Origin: Lentilactobacillus diolivorans DSM 14421 | Lineage (GTDB): Bacteria; Bacillota; Bacilli; Lactobacillales; Lactobacillaceae | DNA: 64,000 nucleotides | Assembly (NCBI RefSeq): GCF_001434255.1 | Contig: NZ_AZEY01000105.1 | Span: 79,289-143,288 of the forward strand | Direction: 5' to 3' | In this document: positions 7,841 to 15,755 of the stretch, piece by piece | Numbering within the stretch: the stretch's first letter is position 1 | Layout of the letters: every line of letters begins with the position of its first letter | Notes under the pieces: generated by a model | Seen by the model: the letters and a program-made list of their open reading frames with translations, nothing else | What the model was told of the DNA's origin: nothing | Databases searched by the model: none | Position numbers and translations under genes: made by a program

Positions 7841-9178
7841 ATGTCATCTGGGAAAATCAAGCAGTTAAGTTTCCTAAGCGTTTTCTTGTTAGGTGTCGAC
7901 GGCATTATTGGCTCCGGAATATTTTTAATGCCAAGTCGGATTTATGCCAAATTGGGTGATTTAAGCTTGCTGTTAATGCCACTAGCCGGGGTGGCAGTTT
8001 TAATGATTGCACTGTGTTTTGCCAATTTGGCAAGTAAAATTCCGGGAGATGGCGGTGCCTGGTTATATACGTATACAGCATTTGGTAGATTTGCCGGTTT
8101 TGAAATCGGTATTTTTACATGGTTGCTGGGCATCATTACAATGGCCACCGAAATTTCAGCGTTTGTGACAAGTTTGCGAAGTGTCTTTCCCAGTCTTGAT
8201 GTCCATCGAAATTATTTAATTGTGGCACTTGGTATTTTGGCGATCTTGACTTGTTTAAATTTATTTGGATCAAAGTTTATGGATTGGGTGGATAATATTT
8301 CGACGGTTGCCAAAATGGGTGTGTTGATTTTGTTTGTGGTGGCGGGGTTATTCTTTGTTCGACATGCCAATTTTGCAAATCTAACCGGTGCGACAACCAA
8401 TTCAAGCCCATTGTTCGGTCGTTTTAATGAAGGCTTTGGGATGGTTTTCTACATGTTTACCGGCTTTTCGTTTCTGCCGATTGCCGCTTCTAAAATGAAA
8501 AATCCAGAAAAAACGCTGCCTAAAGCCTTAATTGCGGTTTTACTGACATCGGCTTTATTGTATATGATTGTACAATTTGCTGCAATTGGCGTCTCTGGTA
8601 GTCATTTAGCGACAGATAATGTCCCAATTGCGGCATCATTCTATCATTTTGCCGGGCAGTTTGGTTATGATCTTGCGTTGGTGGGGATGCTGATTTCGAT
8701 TATGGGAGTGGCGCTATCAATTTCATTCTCAACGCCGCTAATTGCGAGCTCGCTAGCGTCCGAACACCAATTGTTGCCGAGAGTTTTGGGACATCAGAAC
8801 AAACGTGGTGTGCCGATCGTGTCACTACTGTTATCATGCGCGATTTGTGGGCTTATGTTGCTTTCAGGAAATTATTTATTCCTAGCGTCTGCGATTGTCT
8901 TTACATCATTCGTGCAATATATTCCGACAATTTTGGCGTCAATTAAATTACGAAAGCATGAAAAGTTACCGCAAGGATTTAAGCTGCCGGGGGGATTATT
9001 AATTCCGATCTTGGCGTTTTTGGTCACACTGTATCTAATCCTGAGTTTTTCGGTTGAATTAATCGTCGCTGGAATCATCGTTTTTGCGCTGAGTGGTTTG
9101 TGGTACTGGTATGATGACAGAGACCGGCAGGCAAAGGGATTGAGAAGAGATATCGCGGAGGGGGATAAGGTACTGTAG
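7841..9178 (+). CDS. APC-superfamily amino acid permease
   Basis: The 445-residue protein has about 12 membrane helices and an N-terminus (FLLGVDGIIGSGIFLMPSRIYAKLG) carrying the GxIGSGIF substrate-binding signature of amino acid-polyamine-organocation transporters. MFTGFSFLPIAASKMKNPEKTLPKA matches the conserved region between helices 6 and 7. It ends with a basic and acidic tail. It probably imports or exchanges an amino acid; the substrate is not determinable. It stands alone with a GGGGGAG RBS, followed by the palindromic repeat region. Confidence 0.85.
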   Translation: MSSGKIKQLSFLSVFLLGVDGIIGSGIFLMPSRIYAKLGDLSLLLMPLAGVAVLMIALCFANLASKIPGDGGAWLYTYTAFGRFAGFEIGIFTWLLGIITMATEISAFVTSLRSVFPSLDVHRNYLIVALGILAILTCLNLFGSKFMDWVDNISTVAKMGVLILFVVAGLFFVRHANFANLTGATTNSSPLFGRFNEGFGMVFYMFTGFSFLPIAASKMKNPEKTLPKALIAVLLTSALLYMIVQFAAIGVSGSHLATDNVPIAASFYHFAGQFGYDLALVGMLISIMGVALSISFSTPLIASSLASEHQLLPRVLGHQNKRGVPIVSLLLSCAICGLMLLSGNYLFLASAIVFTSFVQYIPTILASIKLRKHEKLPQGFKLPGGLLIPILAFLVTLYLILSFSVELIVAGIIVFALSGLWYWYDDRDRQAKGLRRDIAEGDKVL

Positions 9179-9183
9179 AGAGA

Positions 9184-9295
9184 GTGCAAAGAGAAGCGCT
9201 TAGGCCCCAGAATATAAGCTCTCTAACCGGATATTCCTGATTTTGGAATATCCGGTTAGAGAGCTTATATTCTGGGGGCTGCTTCTGCTTTGCAC
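9184..9295. repeat. 112-bp palindromic intergenic element, copy A
   Basis: This is a near-perfect giant inverted repeat. GTGCAAAG at 9184-9191 pairs with CTTTGCAC at 9288-9295, and the inner arms, which include AGCTCTCTAACCGGATATTCC, meet at the core ATTCCTGATTTTGGAAT (9233-9249). The same architecture, core and total length recur at 15263-15374 with different stem sequences. No open reading frame is present. It could fold as RNA or as a cruciform. Confidence 0.85.
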
Positions 9296-9420
9296 GTTTA
9301 GACTCGGCTGCCAGCCATTCCTGATTTTGGAATATTCCGTTAAGTCAATTATATGGCCGGGATTTGCTCCTCTTTTGCACGTTTAGACTCGGTAGCCAGC
9401 TCACTCCAAAATATTCCGTA
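9296..9420. repeat. Degenerate tandem copies of the palindromic element
   Basis: A second core ATTCCTGATTTTGGAAT starts at 9317, 84 bp after the first. A third, eroded copy (CTCCAAAATATTCCGTA) ends at 9420. Both follow the phrase GCACGTTTAGACTCGG, a module shared with other intergenic repeats in the window. Confidence 0.7.
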
Positions 9421-9488
9421 TTAAACAAAACATAAGCTTCAAGGAGAAAAAAGACCAAGTCACAACCGCAAAAACTATTAAAGTCGAC

Positions 9489-9573
9489 TTGACTTTTATC
9501 AAAACAGTCGTACAATGTTTTTAATTAGATTAAAGGTATAAATTACTTTTAAATAAAAGTGATTTATACCTTT
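9489..9573 (+). promoter_or_regulatory. Promoter and leader hairpin of the ECF operon
   Basis: TTGACT (9489-9494) and TACAAT (9511-9516), 16 bp apart, form a good vegetative promoter. Just after the expected transcription start, AAAGGTATAAATTACTTTT (9532-9550) pairs with 9555-9573 around AAAT, giving a 19-bp stem with one G:U-compatible difference. It is followed by an A/T stretch without a strong U-run, so it may be an operator or mRNA-stabilising hairpin rather than a terminator. I recognise no riboswitch. Confidence 0.65.
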
Positions 9574-9606
9574 ATTTAAAATAATTAAGCAAATGAGGTG
9601 CGGATT

Positions 9607-10209
9607 TTGAGAGTCCAAAATATTAAGCGTTCAAGTATCTGGAAGATTCGGTTGTCAACAGCAACGATGACGTTGATTCCTGCAGCAGTCGGAATTAATT
9701 ATGTTGCCAAGGCGTTTGCCGAAGGGTTAAAATTACCGGTTTGGTTAGGAACGTTGGGAACTTTTCTGGCAAGTATGTTAGCTGGCCCGGTGGCTGGTGC
9801 AATTAGTGGCTTTATTAATAACGTCATTTATGGATTGACGCTATCGCCGGTTTCAACGGTCTACGCAATTACTAGTATTGGCATTGGGATTGCCGTTGGG
9901 GTTCTCCACGCCAAGGGATGGTTTTCATCCGCAAAGAAAGTATTCGTATCCGCTATTATTATTGCAATTGTATCTGCTGTCATTTCAACACCACTCAATG
10001 TCATTTTTTGGGGTGGCCAAACTGGGATTCCTTGGGGTGATTCAATTTTCGCTGCGATGATCGCTAATCACATTCCGGTTTGGATTTCATCATTTACTGA
10101 TGAATTTATTTTGGACATTTTGGATAAAGTTGTTGTTGCCTACTTGGCATTCTTTATCTATCGGCAACTGCCACAGCGAATGATTCGCTTTTTCAGGGAT
10201 GATAAATAA
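9607..10209 (+). CDS. ECF transporter S component of a dedicated transporter
   Basis: The protein of about 200 residues has six hydrophobic segments and the GP-AG-ISGFINNVIYGL pattern of S components. The TTG start at 9607 is chosen because GAGGTG (9595-9600) lies 6 nt upstream; a GTG at 9598 would overlap that Shine-Dalgarno. It heads an S-T-A-A' operon, so it has its own energy module (a group I ECF system). The substrate is unknown; cobalamin-type and other uncharacterised S components share this look. Its stop overlaps the ecfT start by one base (TAATG). Confidence 0.75.
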   Translation: MRVQNIKRSSIWKIRLSTATMTLIPAAVGINYVAKAFAEGLKLPVWLGTLGTFLASMLAGPVAGAISGFINNVIYGLTLSPVSTVYAITSIGIGIAVGVLHAKGWFSSAKKVFVSAIIIAIVSAVISTPLNVIFWGGQTGIPWGDSIFAAMIANHIPVWISSFTDEFILDILDKVVVAYLAFFIYRQLPQRMIRFFRDDK

Positions 10210-11003
10210 TGAATGAACCAAATTCAATTTTACAAGGTTCGGTAGCTCACCGTGGCTGGACGTCGGTAATTGATCCGGTAACGAAATTATTGATGGCCCT
10301 TGATCTGGCCTTACTAAGCTTTTGTTTCACCAATTTGTTAGTTGAAATTGCGCTTGTATTCGTTGCGCTAGTGATTCTACTGATTTCGAAAGCCGGCAAG
10401 TCGGCGGTTCACGCAATTGAATTCAGCTCATTCTTAATTTTTACAATGCTGATTATTCAGGGCCTCTTTTACAGTCACAATCAGACTCTGTTGGTTTCAG
10501 TGGTCGGGATTCGATTCTATCAAGAAGGGCTGTTGTATGCAGCAACGATGGGGTGTCGAATTTTTGTCATTATTTTAGCAACCAGCTTTTTTATGACAAC
10601 GACTACAGTGTCAGAAAATTCTAAATATTTGGAGCAGGTCGGTCTCTCCTATAAAGCGGTCTATGTATTGATGTCGGTTTGCTATATTTTACCGGAAATG
10701 ATGGCCAACATGAAAAAAATTCAAATGGCGCAACGGGCACGTGGCATTAATCAACAGAAAACCATTCTTGAAAAGATTAAATCAATTTTACCAGTGCTGG
10801 TTCCGTTAGTGATCAAAACGCTTGATCAATCAATGGAACGGTCGATCGCCCTGCGATTACGTGGCTTTAATAGTCCCCATCGGGTGGCACTAAAATCGGC
10901 AAATCTTTATCGGCACGAAATGGTTAATCATCGTGGCTTGAGTTTATTAGCAATTATATTGATTGGGTGGAAATTATGGATAATCGGCAGCAAATTCATT
11001 TAG
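10209..11003 (+). CDS. ecfT: ECF transporter T component (EcfT)
   Basis: The 264-residue membrane protein has about five helices and the two cytoplasmic coupling motifs of EcfT: AQRARGIN (about 177-184) and ALRLRGFN (about 214-221), each with the Ala-Arg-Gly core that docks into the ATPases. It scaffolds the S component and the EcfA-EcfA' pair. The start overlaps the S-component stop and its 3' end overlaps the ecfA start, so translation is coupled. Confidence 0.9.
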   Translation: MNEPNSILQGSVAHRGWTSVIDPVTKLLMALDLALLSFCFTNLLVEIALVFVALVILLISKAGKSAVHAIEFSSFLIFTMLIIQGLFYSHNQTLLVSVVGIRFYQEGLLYAATMGCRIFVIILATSFFMTTTTVSENSKYLEQVGLSYKAVYVLMSVCYILPEMMANMKKIQMAQRARGINQQKTILEKIKSILPVLVPLVIKTLDQSMERSIALRLRGFNSPHRVALKSANLYRHEMVNHRGLSLLAIILIGWKLWIIGSKFI

Positions 11004-11818
11004 AAAATTTAAGTCTACGTTACCGAGGGATTGAAACATCCGCGCTAAAACATATTTCGGTTGACGCCGAATTTGGGCACGTTATTGGCATCATTGGTAA
11101 TCATCATGCAGGTAAAACATCGTTATGTCGGGCATTAGCCGGAATTGTACCAACAATTATTTCAGGTGATGTAACGGGAACCATTCAAGTTGGATCATTA
11201 TCGCCAAATCTGGATTGGCAGAAGTATAATCAGCAAACCGGTGTTGTGCTGCAGAATCCGGCTGGTCAATTGAGTGGGCTTGCCGATACGGTTGCCGATG
11301 AAATTGCGTTTGACCTCATTAATCAAGGAGTTCCAGCCGATCAAATTAAACGGCGAGTCCTCAATGTTGCCGATCAGTTGGGGTTAGGCGACCAATTAAA
11401 TCAATCACCGGGAACGCTGTCTGGCGGACAAAAACAACGGCTGGCAATTGCCACAGCAATCGTAACTGATCCGTCAATTTTGGTTTTAGATGATCCCACC
11501 AGTGAAATGGATCCACTTGGACGTCAGCATTTCTTCAGTTGGTTAGTCAGTGTTGAAAAAAAGACGATCTTCATTGTGTCAAATGAAGTCGACGATCTCT
11601 GTGAAATTGCTGACCAAATTTGGGTTCTGAAAGCTGGCGAGTTAGTTGCGGCAGGAAAACCGCTGACTGTTTTTAATCATCTGAAGCCGGACTGGCAGCT
11701 TGCTGAACCGACTGTGTTTCGATTGGCAAAATTAATGAAGTGGTCAATCCCTGGTGGAGCAGACGAATTTCCGGTTACCAATCAACAATTAGAGGAGGCT
11801 TATTATGCCGCAAATTGA
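10976..11818 (+). CDS. ecfA: ECF transporter ATPase A, non-consensus catalytic residues
   Basis: This ABC ATPase of about 280 residues has Walker A GNHHAGKT (41-48), a canonical LSGGQ signature (148-152) and Walker B LVLDDPTSEMDP. The catalytic Glu after Walker B is Asp173, and the H-loop histidine is Asn203 (VSNEVDD). With the degenerate signature of the partner, these place all the non-consensus residues in one composite ATP site. The start at 10976 has GGGTGG 5 nt upstream; an in-frame GTG at 10967 overlaps that RBS. It overlaps the 3' end of ecfT and the start of ecfA'. Confidence 0.9.
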   Translation: MDNRQQIHLENLSLRYRGIETSALKHISVDAEFGHVIGIIGNHHAGKTSLCRALAGIVPTIISGDVTGTIQVGSLSPNLDWQKYNQQTGVVLQNPAGQLSGLADTVADEIAFDLINQGVPADQIKRRVLNVADQLGLGDQLNQSPGTLSGGQKQRLAIATAIVTDPSILVLDDPTSEMDPLGRQHFFSWLVSVEKKTIFIVSNEVDDLCEIADQIWVLKAGELVAAGKPLTVFNHLKPDWQLAEPTVFRLAKLMKWSIPGGADEFPVTNQQLEEAYYAAN

Positions 11819-12620
11819 AATTAGTGGGTTGCGTTACACTTATCCAGAACACTCATTTCAGGTGGAAATTGATCGGCAATCTTTTGACAGTCCACTAACC
11901 GCAATTGTTGGTCAGAACGGCGCTGGTAAATCAACTTTGTTAAAGTTACTGATCGGATTGATAACACCGCAAGAAGGGACCATTATGATTAATGGCGTTT
12001 CAATAGATGAGTTGAAACCACAGGCAAAGTTGAAACAAATTGGCGTGACATTTCAAGATCCAGATGATCAATTATTTAACGCAACGGTTCAAAAAGAAGT
12101 GGCCTGGGGGCTTTCTCAAATTGAATCGGATCAATTGATGATTAAAAGAGCGGCTGATCAAGCTTTGGTTGCGGTTGGATTAGCTGATAAAGCAGCCGAA
12201 AATCCATATGACCTTTCGTTATCTGAACGAAAGTTATTAACGTTTGCAACGGTTTTGGCCATTAATCCTGCAATTTATTTGTTTGACGAGCCGATGATGT
12301 CGTTAGACTGGCCCAGTCGAAAACGAATGACTAATATTTTTCATCAACTTGTAAAAAGTGGCCATCAGGTGATCACAATTACTCATGATATGGATTGGGT
12401 AGCGGCTGAATTTTCGACAGTTCACGTGATGGCGCATGGTCAGATTACCTTTTCCGGGACACCTTCAGCCTTATTTGGTAATTCAGGACTGGTTAAGCGG
12501 GTGGGATTGCTGCCACCAAGAATTATGACGATAACGAGGGCATTAGGTGATCACTCGGTTTATTTAACCCCAGAGGATTACTGCAGGGAGCATAAACAAG
12601 TTGCCAACAATTTAAATTGA
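11805..12620 (+). CDS. ECF transporter ATPase A', degenerate signature motif
   Basis: This 271-residue ABC ATPase has canonical Walker A GQNGAGKS (36-43), Walker B with catalytic Glu162 (LFDEP) and H-loop His194 (ITHDMD). The ABC signature LSGGQ is replaced by LSLSE (137-141). Paired with EcfA, its own Walker motifs face EcfA's intact LSGGQ, forming the one consensus site; its poor signature faces EcfA's altered Walker B and H-loop. It is the last gene of the operon, overlaps ecfA by 14 nt and has RBS GAGGAGG. Confidence 0.9.
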   Translation: MPQIEISGLRYTYPEHSFQVEIDRQSFDSPLTAIVGQNGAGKSTLLKLLIGLITPQEGTIMINGVSIDELKPQAKLKQIGVTFQDPDDQLFNATVQKEVAWGLSQIESDQLMIKRAADQALVAVGLADKAAENPYDLSLSERKLLTFATVLAINPAIYLFDEPMMSLDWPSRKRMTNIFHQLVKSGHQVITITHDMDWVAAEFSTVHVMAHGQITFSGTPSALFGNSGLVKRVGLLPPRIMTITRALGDHSVYLTPEDYCREHKQVANNLN

Positions 12621-12624
12621 TAAA

Positions 12625-12772
12625 GATGATAATAGCAACATCTAATTAAAAGTAACAAACATTAAAGAGTGGGACGAAAGTCGGTTACGTGGCAGGAAGT
12701 TGCCTTTTGGCGCACGTTTCCGCTCGGTAATAATGATAATAGTAGCATTTAATTAAAAGTAATAAACATTAA
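12625..12772. repeat. 41-bp direct repeats flanking a modular intergenic element
   Basis: Positions 12625-12665 and 12732-12772 are near-identical 41-bp direct repeats, each containing ATTAAAAGTAA and ending AAACATTAA. Between them lies GAGTGGGACGAAAG...CCTTTTGGCGCACGTTTCCGCTCGGTAATAA, a version of the dispersed intergenic module seen at 41537-41652. Confidence 0.65.
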
Positions 12773-12803
12773 GGATTGGTCATTGTGGTGACCAATCCTT
12801 TTG
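12771..12803 (+). terminator. Rho-independent terminator of the ECF operon
   Basis: AAGGATTGGTCA (12771-12782) pairs perfectly with TGACCAATCCTT (12789-12800), followed by TTTT. The 12-bp stem has a 6-nt loop. Confidence 0.85.
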
Positions 12804-12843
12804 CATATAATGAAAACATTAACCTAAAAAGAGATGATCGATT

Positions 12844-13605
12844 GTGCTTCATGAGTTTCTAATTGTCTGCCCATTGGTTTTTCTGGCGGGATTCGTTGAT
12901 GCAATTGCTGGTGGCGGGGGATTGATTTCCCTTCCCGCGTACCTAATGGCGGGGCTGCCTGCGCACTTTGCGGTGGGCACAAACAAGCTATCTTCAGCAA
13001 TGGGCACCGTTATTTCTACCGCGGAGTTTGCTCGCAGCGGCTATATCCGTGTTAAGCTGGCCTTTTTTTCCGTTCTGGCGGCAATTATCGGATCCACGAT
13101 TGGTGCGCACATTGCCTTACATATTTCTGATACCTATTTCAGATTAATTTTATTAATTGTTTTGCCGGCAACGGCAGGTTACTTATTGTTAAATCGACAT
13201 GCGTTAAATTCCAAGTTGGCTGATTCGACCAAATTAAAAATTTATCAGTTTATCCTGACCCTTATCATTTCGTTGTGCTTAGGAGTTTATGATGGCTTTT
13301 ATGGGCCGGGGACCGGGACCTTTTTAATTCTACTATTAACCGGTGTTGCTCATTTGCCGATTAATTTAGCGGCCGGTAATACCAAAGTCATTAATTTAAC
13401 CACCAACGTAACTGCACTGGTCGTCTTTCTATTAAGCGGTAAGGTCATCATGCTGCTGGGATTAACAGCTGGGGTATTTAGTATTGTGGCTAATTTTTTA
13501 GGTGCAGCTTATTATAAAAAATATGGCAGCAAGATTGCGCGGCCAATCATCATTGTCGTGTTATTGATTTTCTTCGGTAAAGTCATTTGGGATTTCATAA
13601 ATTGA
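12844..13605 (+). CDS. TSUP-family (TauE/SafE) anion transporter
   Basis: The 253-residue protein has about eight hydrophobic helices and the family's repeated glycine-rich motifs: GFVDAIAGGGGLISLPAYL near residue 16 and GVYDGFYGPGTGTFLILLL near residue 150. TSUP proteins export or import sulfite, organosulfonates and related anions; the substrate here is unknown. Translation starts at GTG 12844 just after the ECF operon terminator, with AGAG about 12 nt upstream, a weak Shine-Dalgarno. It appears to be a single gene. Confidence 0.85.
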   Translation: MLHEFLIVCPLVFLAGFVDAIAGGGGLISLPAYLMAGLPAHFAVGTNKLSSAMGTVISTAEFARSGYIRVKLAFFSVLAAIIGSTIGAHIALHISDTYFRLILLIVLPATAGYLLLNRHALNSKLADSTKLKIYQFILTLIISLCLGVYDGFYGPGTGTFLILLLTGVAHLPINLAAGNTKVINLTTNVTALVVFLLSGKVIMLLGLTAGVFSIVANFLGAAYYKKYGSKIARPIIIVVLLIFFGKVIWDFIN

Positions 13606-13683
13606 ATGATAACGATTACATTTTCAGTCACATTATTTGCCAATGATAGGGGTTATGGTTTAAATTGAGGGCAAGGAGGAGGG

Positions 13684-14310
13684 ATGAAAATGTTTAATTG
13701 GGAAACTTATGAACCAGATGAATATAGTAAGAGTGAGCACGCCCACTTCGTTGATTTAACGACTCGAAGTTACATTACGGCTGAAGGACATGCCACTAAG
13801 CACACCGATGATCCTGAATTTCTACGACTGGCTAAAGCGGCTGCTCGGATTGCCAAAACCATTAGTGGTGGACCTGAAGAAGATATTCCAGTTTCTGGAT
13901 TTAAAGCTTATGTACCATACCCGGTTCAAGCAGTTTGGCGAAAGACCGATGACGGAGAAGACTTTAAAATTTGGATTAAGCAGCCACTCTTTATTGATGA
14001 AAATGCCTTCAAGGCAGCTTTGGAAAAAATCCATTTTGTGAATACGCATCGTGAGGAATTACACTTTGAGCAATTAGCAGAAGGTATTGAAGTCCAAACC
14101 ATTAACCATGGTCCAATTAAGAGCGAAAATTGTCAGGCATTCCAAGTGTTAAACAAGACAATTAAGGAAGGTAATTATAAGCGAACTCGGCCCAATGAGC
14201 ATCGTGAAGTCTATATTGACAGTTTGCCGGTTACCCCTGATAGTTTAGTCTTGATTCGGTTTGCCATTGATTTAAATGGTCAGCCGGAACCTGATATGGT
14301 TAGGAATTAG
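13684..14310 (+). CDS. GyrI-like small-molecule-binding domain protein
   Basis: The 208-residue soluble protein lacks a DNA-binding domain and reads as the stand-alone GyrI-like/SOUL-like family found in Firmicutes: an N-terminal WETYEPDEY stretch, the RSYITAEGHATKHTDDPEF segment, and a C-terminal EVYIDSLPVTPDSLVLIRF strand region. Such domains bind small molecules and some hydrolyse electrophilic compounds. No partner gene is evident. The Shine-Dalgarno AAGGAGG is 4 nt before ATG 13684 and 10 nt before an in-frame ATG at 13690, so the start is uncertain by two codons. Confidence 0.75.
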   Translation: MKMFNWETYEPDEYSKSEHAHFVDLTTRSYITAEGHATKHTDDPEFLRLAKAAARIAKTISGGPEEDIPVSGFKAYVPYPVQAVWRKTDDGEDFKIWIKQPLFIDENAFKAALEKIHFVNTHREELHFEQLAEGIEVQTINHGPIKSENCQAFQVLNKTIKEGNYKRTRPNEHREVYIDSLPVTPDSLVLIRFAIDLNGQPEPDMVRN

Positions 14311-14397
14311 TCGGTTGTTGAGCGACGCTGGTTATTTAATCTATGAGAAAGTTGGCCAATAAGTTAATGCTAATCCATCGTGGAGAGTCAACTTAGT

Positions 14398-14440
14398 AAT
14401 CACGACAAGAATGGTTGATGATCATGTTGTCGTGATTTTT
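14398..14440 (+). terminator. Terminator of the GyrI-like gene
   Basis: AATCACGACA (14398-14407) pairs with TGTCGTGATT (14428-14437), followed by TTTT. Confidence 0.8.
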
Positions 14441-14450
14441 TGTTACCGCA

Positions 14451-14555
14451 TTTTCACTTGGCAATAATCGTTATTACAACAATAAACAAAGAGGAGTTGA
14501 GGCAAAAATGATTTTGCCCAACTCCTCTTGATAATCATGATTGTTATCTAGTAAA
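14451..14555. repeat. Dispersed intergenic hairpin module
   Basis: The phrase TTGGCAATAATCGTTATTACAA precedes a long hairpin, AAGAGGAGTTGAGGCAAAA (14489-14507) against TTTTGCCCAACTCCTCTT (14512-14529). The same arrangement of a CGGTAATAATCG-type phrase plus a GGGACAAAA-type hairpin recurs at 18130-18201, 41537-41652 and, in part, 15640-15722 and 47120-47207. It may also terminate the minus-strand secreted-protein gene. Confidence 0.6.
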
Positions 14556-14604
14556 AATAGCGAGAAAGACAACTTTTGTGCCGCTCCTTCCCACTGATCA
14601 AGAT

Positions 14605-15078
14605 TTAGTTATAACTGTAGTCTTTTGTGTATTGGCCCTTAGTTGAAATGACCGACATCTTTGGTTGCACTGTAAAGTTAACCAAAACTTTTTGCCTTTT
14701 ACCATTTATTTTAGCGGTTTGGATCCAGAAATAGCCGTTATTTTTGTCTGGAAAGAACGTGTAAGCGGTTCGGGATTTGGTTTTATGTTTGGCAATTGAA
14801 AGCTTATTATCACCACTGGTAGATGGGGTCGCAGTAATTAGATTACTGCTAATTCGGTGTTTCTTACTATTTGCCATGTAATTTTGAAATGAATGTTTAG
14901 TAATTTTGGTAACGTTCCACTGCTTCTGGCCGGCGTACTGATACCAAGTGCCTCGAAAAGCGGTTGGAATCGTCGTATCGGAATTGGCAGCGGCAGTTTG
15001 CTGATTAGCTGTGAGAAAAGCAAGTCCTAGCGATAAACTGACTAATAGGATCGATAGCATCTTCTTCAATTGGTTCAC
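14605..15078 (-). CDS. Small secreted protein of unknown function
   Basis: The 157-residue protein has a signal peptide of about 31 residues (MNQLKKMLSILLVSLSLGLAFL, cleavage near TAAAN) and no anchor. The mature part contains TTIPTAFRGTWYQYAGQKQWNV and basic, Ser/Thr-rich strands, resembling lactobacillus secreted beta-barrel-like proteins whose role is unknown. RBS AAAGGAGTGA precedes ATG. It is monocistronic. No function is proposed. Confidence 0.75.
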   Translation of the reverse strand: MNQLKKMLSILLVSLSLGLAFLTANQQTAAANSDTTIPTAFRGTWYQYAGQKQWNVTKITKHSFQNYMANSKKHRISSNLITATPSTSGDNKLSIAKHKTKSRTAYTFFPDKNNGYFWIQTAKINGKRQKVLVNFTVQPKMSVISTKGQYTKDYSYN

Positions 15079-15178
15079 TCCTTTAAATTGAGTACGAGAA
15101 CGGGTTGATGGTTAATATTATAGCCGATTAGCTGGTTAATTCAAATTTAGCCAGATTTTAGATAAGTTTTGGTGTATG

Positions 15179-15250
15179 ATAAAAGCACCTTGGCAGGGGC
15201 GCATATGTGCCAAAAGCCGACAGTTGCATTCTTGCAATCGTCGGCTTTTT
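15179..15250 (+). ncRNA. Candidate small RNA ending in a strong terminator
   Basis: An extended -10 (TG-x-TATGAT, about 15171-15179) is followed within 10 nt by hairpin TTGGCA/TGCCAA (15190-15213). A terminator hairpin then pairs AAAAGCCGACAGTTGCA (15212-15228) with TGCAATCGTCGGCTTTT (15233-15249), ending in TTTTTTATTT. No open frame precedes the terminator, and the neighbouring genes on both sides are on the minus strand. A transcript of about 65-70 nt is therefore plausible. No known RNA family is recognised. Confidence 0.45.
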
Positions 15251-15262
15251 TATTTGATTAGA

Positions 15263-15374
15263 GTGGACCAGCAAGCGGTTAGGTTCCAGAATATAAGCCC
15301 CCTAACTTGATATTCCTGATTTTGGAATATCAAGTTAGGGGGCTTATATGGCCGGGGCCTGCTTGCTGGTCCAC
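15263..15374. repeat. 112-bp palindromic intergenic element, copy B
   Basis: GTGGACCAGCAAGC (15263-15276) pairs with GCTTGCTGGTCCAC (15361-15374). The inner arms CCCCCTAACTTGATATTCC and its complement meet at the core ATTCCTGATTTTGGAAT. Length and core equal those of copy A (9184-9295), but the stems differ while remaining self-complementary. Confidence 0.85.
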
Positions 15375-15640
15375 GTTTTCAACCAAGTAACAAGTTCAAC
15401 GAGATATTCCTAATTTTGGAATATCAAGTTAGGGAGCTTATATGGCCGGAGCCTGCTTGCTGGGTCCACGTTTTAACCAAGTAACAAGTTTAACGAGATA
15501 TTCCTGATTTTGGAATATCAAGTTAGGGGGCTTATATGGCCGGAGCCTGCTTGCTGGGTCCACGTTTTAACCAAGTAACAAGTTCAACAAGATATTCCTG
15601 ATTTTGGAATATCAAGTTAGGGGGCTTATATGGCCGGAAG
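15309..15640. repeat. 94-bp tandem repeat, 3.5 copies
   Basis: GATATTCCTGATTTTGGAAT-type unit starts lie at 15309, 15403, 15497 and 15591, an exact 94-bp period. Each unit contains the half-palindrome, TTATATGGCCGG, TGCTTGCTGG, CCACGTTTT and AACCAAGTAACAAGTT. The fourth unit stops at about 15638 and runs into a TTTTGTCCCGC module. The first unit overlaps the right half of palindrome copy B. Copies differ at only a few bases. Confidence 0.9.
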
Positions 15641-15755
15641 GTGTCTTTTGTCCCGCATTTTTATTCAATAATCATCGTGTTTACATTAACGGAACTGGGC
15701 AAAATGATTATTCTCCCAGCTCTTAGTCCAATCAAATTTCAAATTAAGTGAATGG
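15641..15755. repeat. Intergenic module with weak hairpin
   Basis: CTTTTGTCCCGC is followed by AATAATCATCGTGTTTAC and the hairpin GGAACTGGG/CCCAGCTC (15691-15722). This matches the modules at 18130-18201 and 41537-41652 and may end the minus-strand permease transcript. Confidence 0.5.

Noticed and set aside
9184..9295. Palindrome as an insertion sequence or MITE with target duplications
   Set aside because: No transposase or clear target-site duplication is visible. The element is better described as a palindromic repeat.
15309..15640. The 94-bp tandem repeat as a second CRISPR-like array
   Set aside because: The units are contiguous and near-identical along their full length, with no unique spacers between them.
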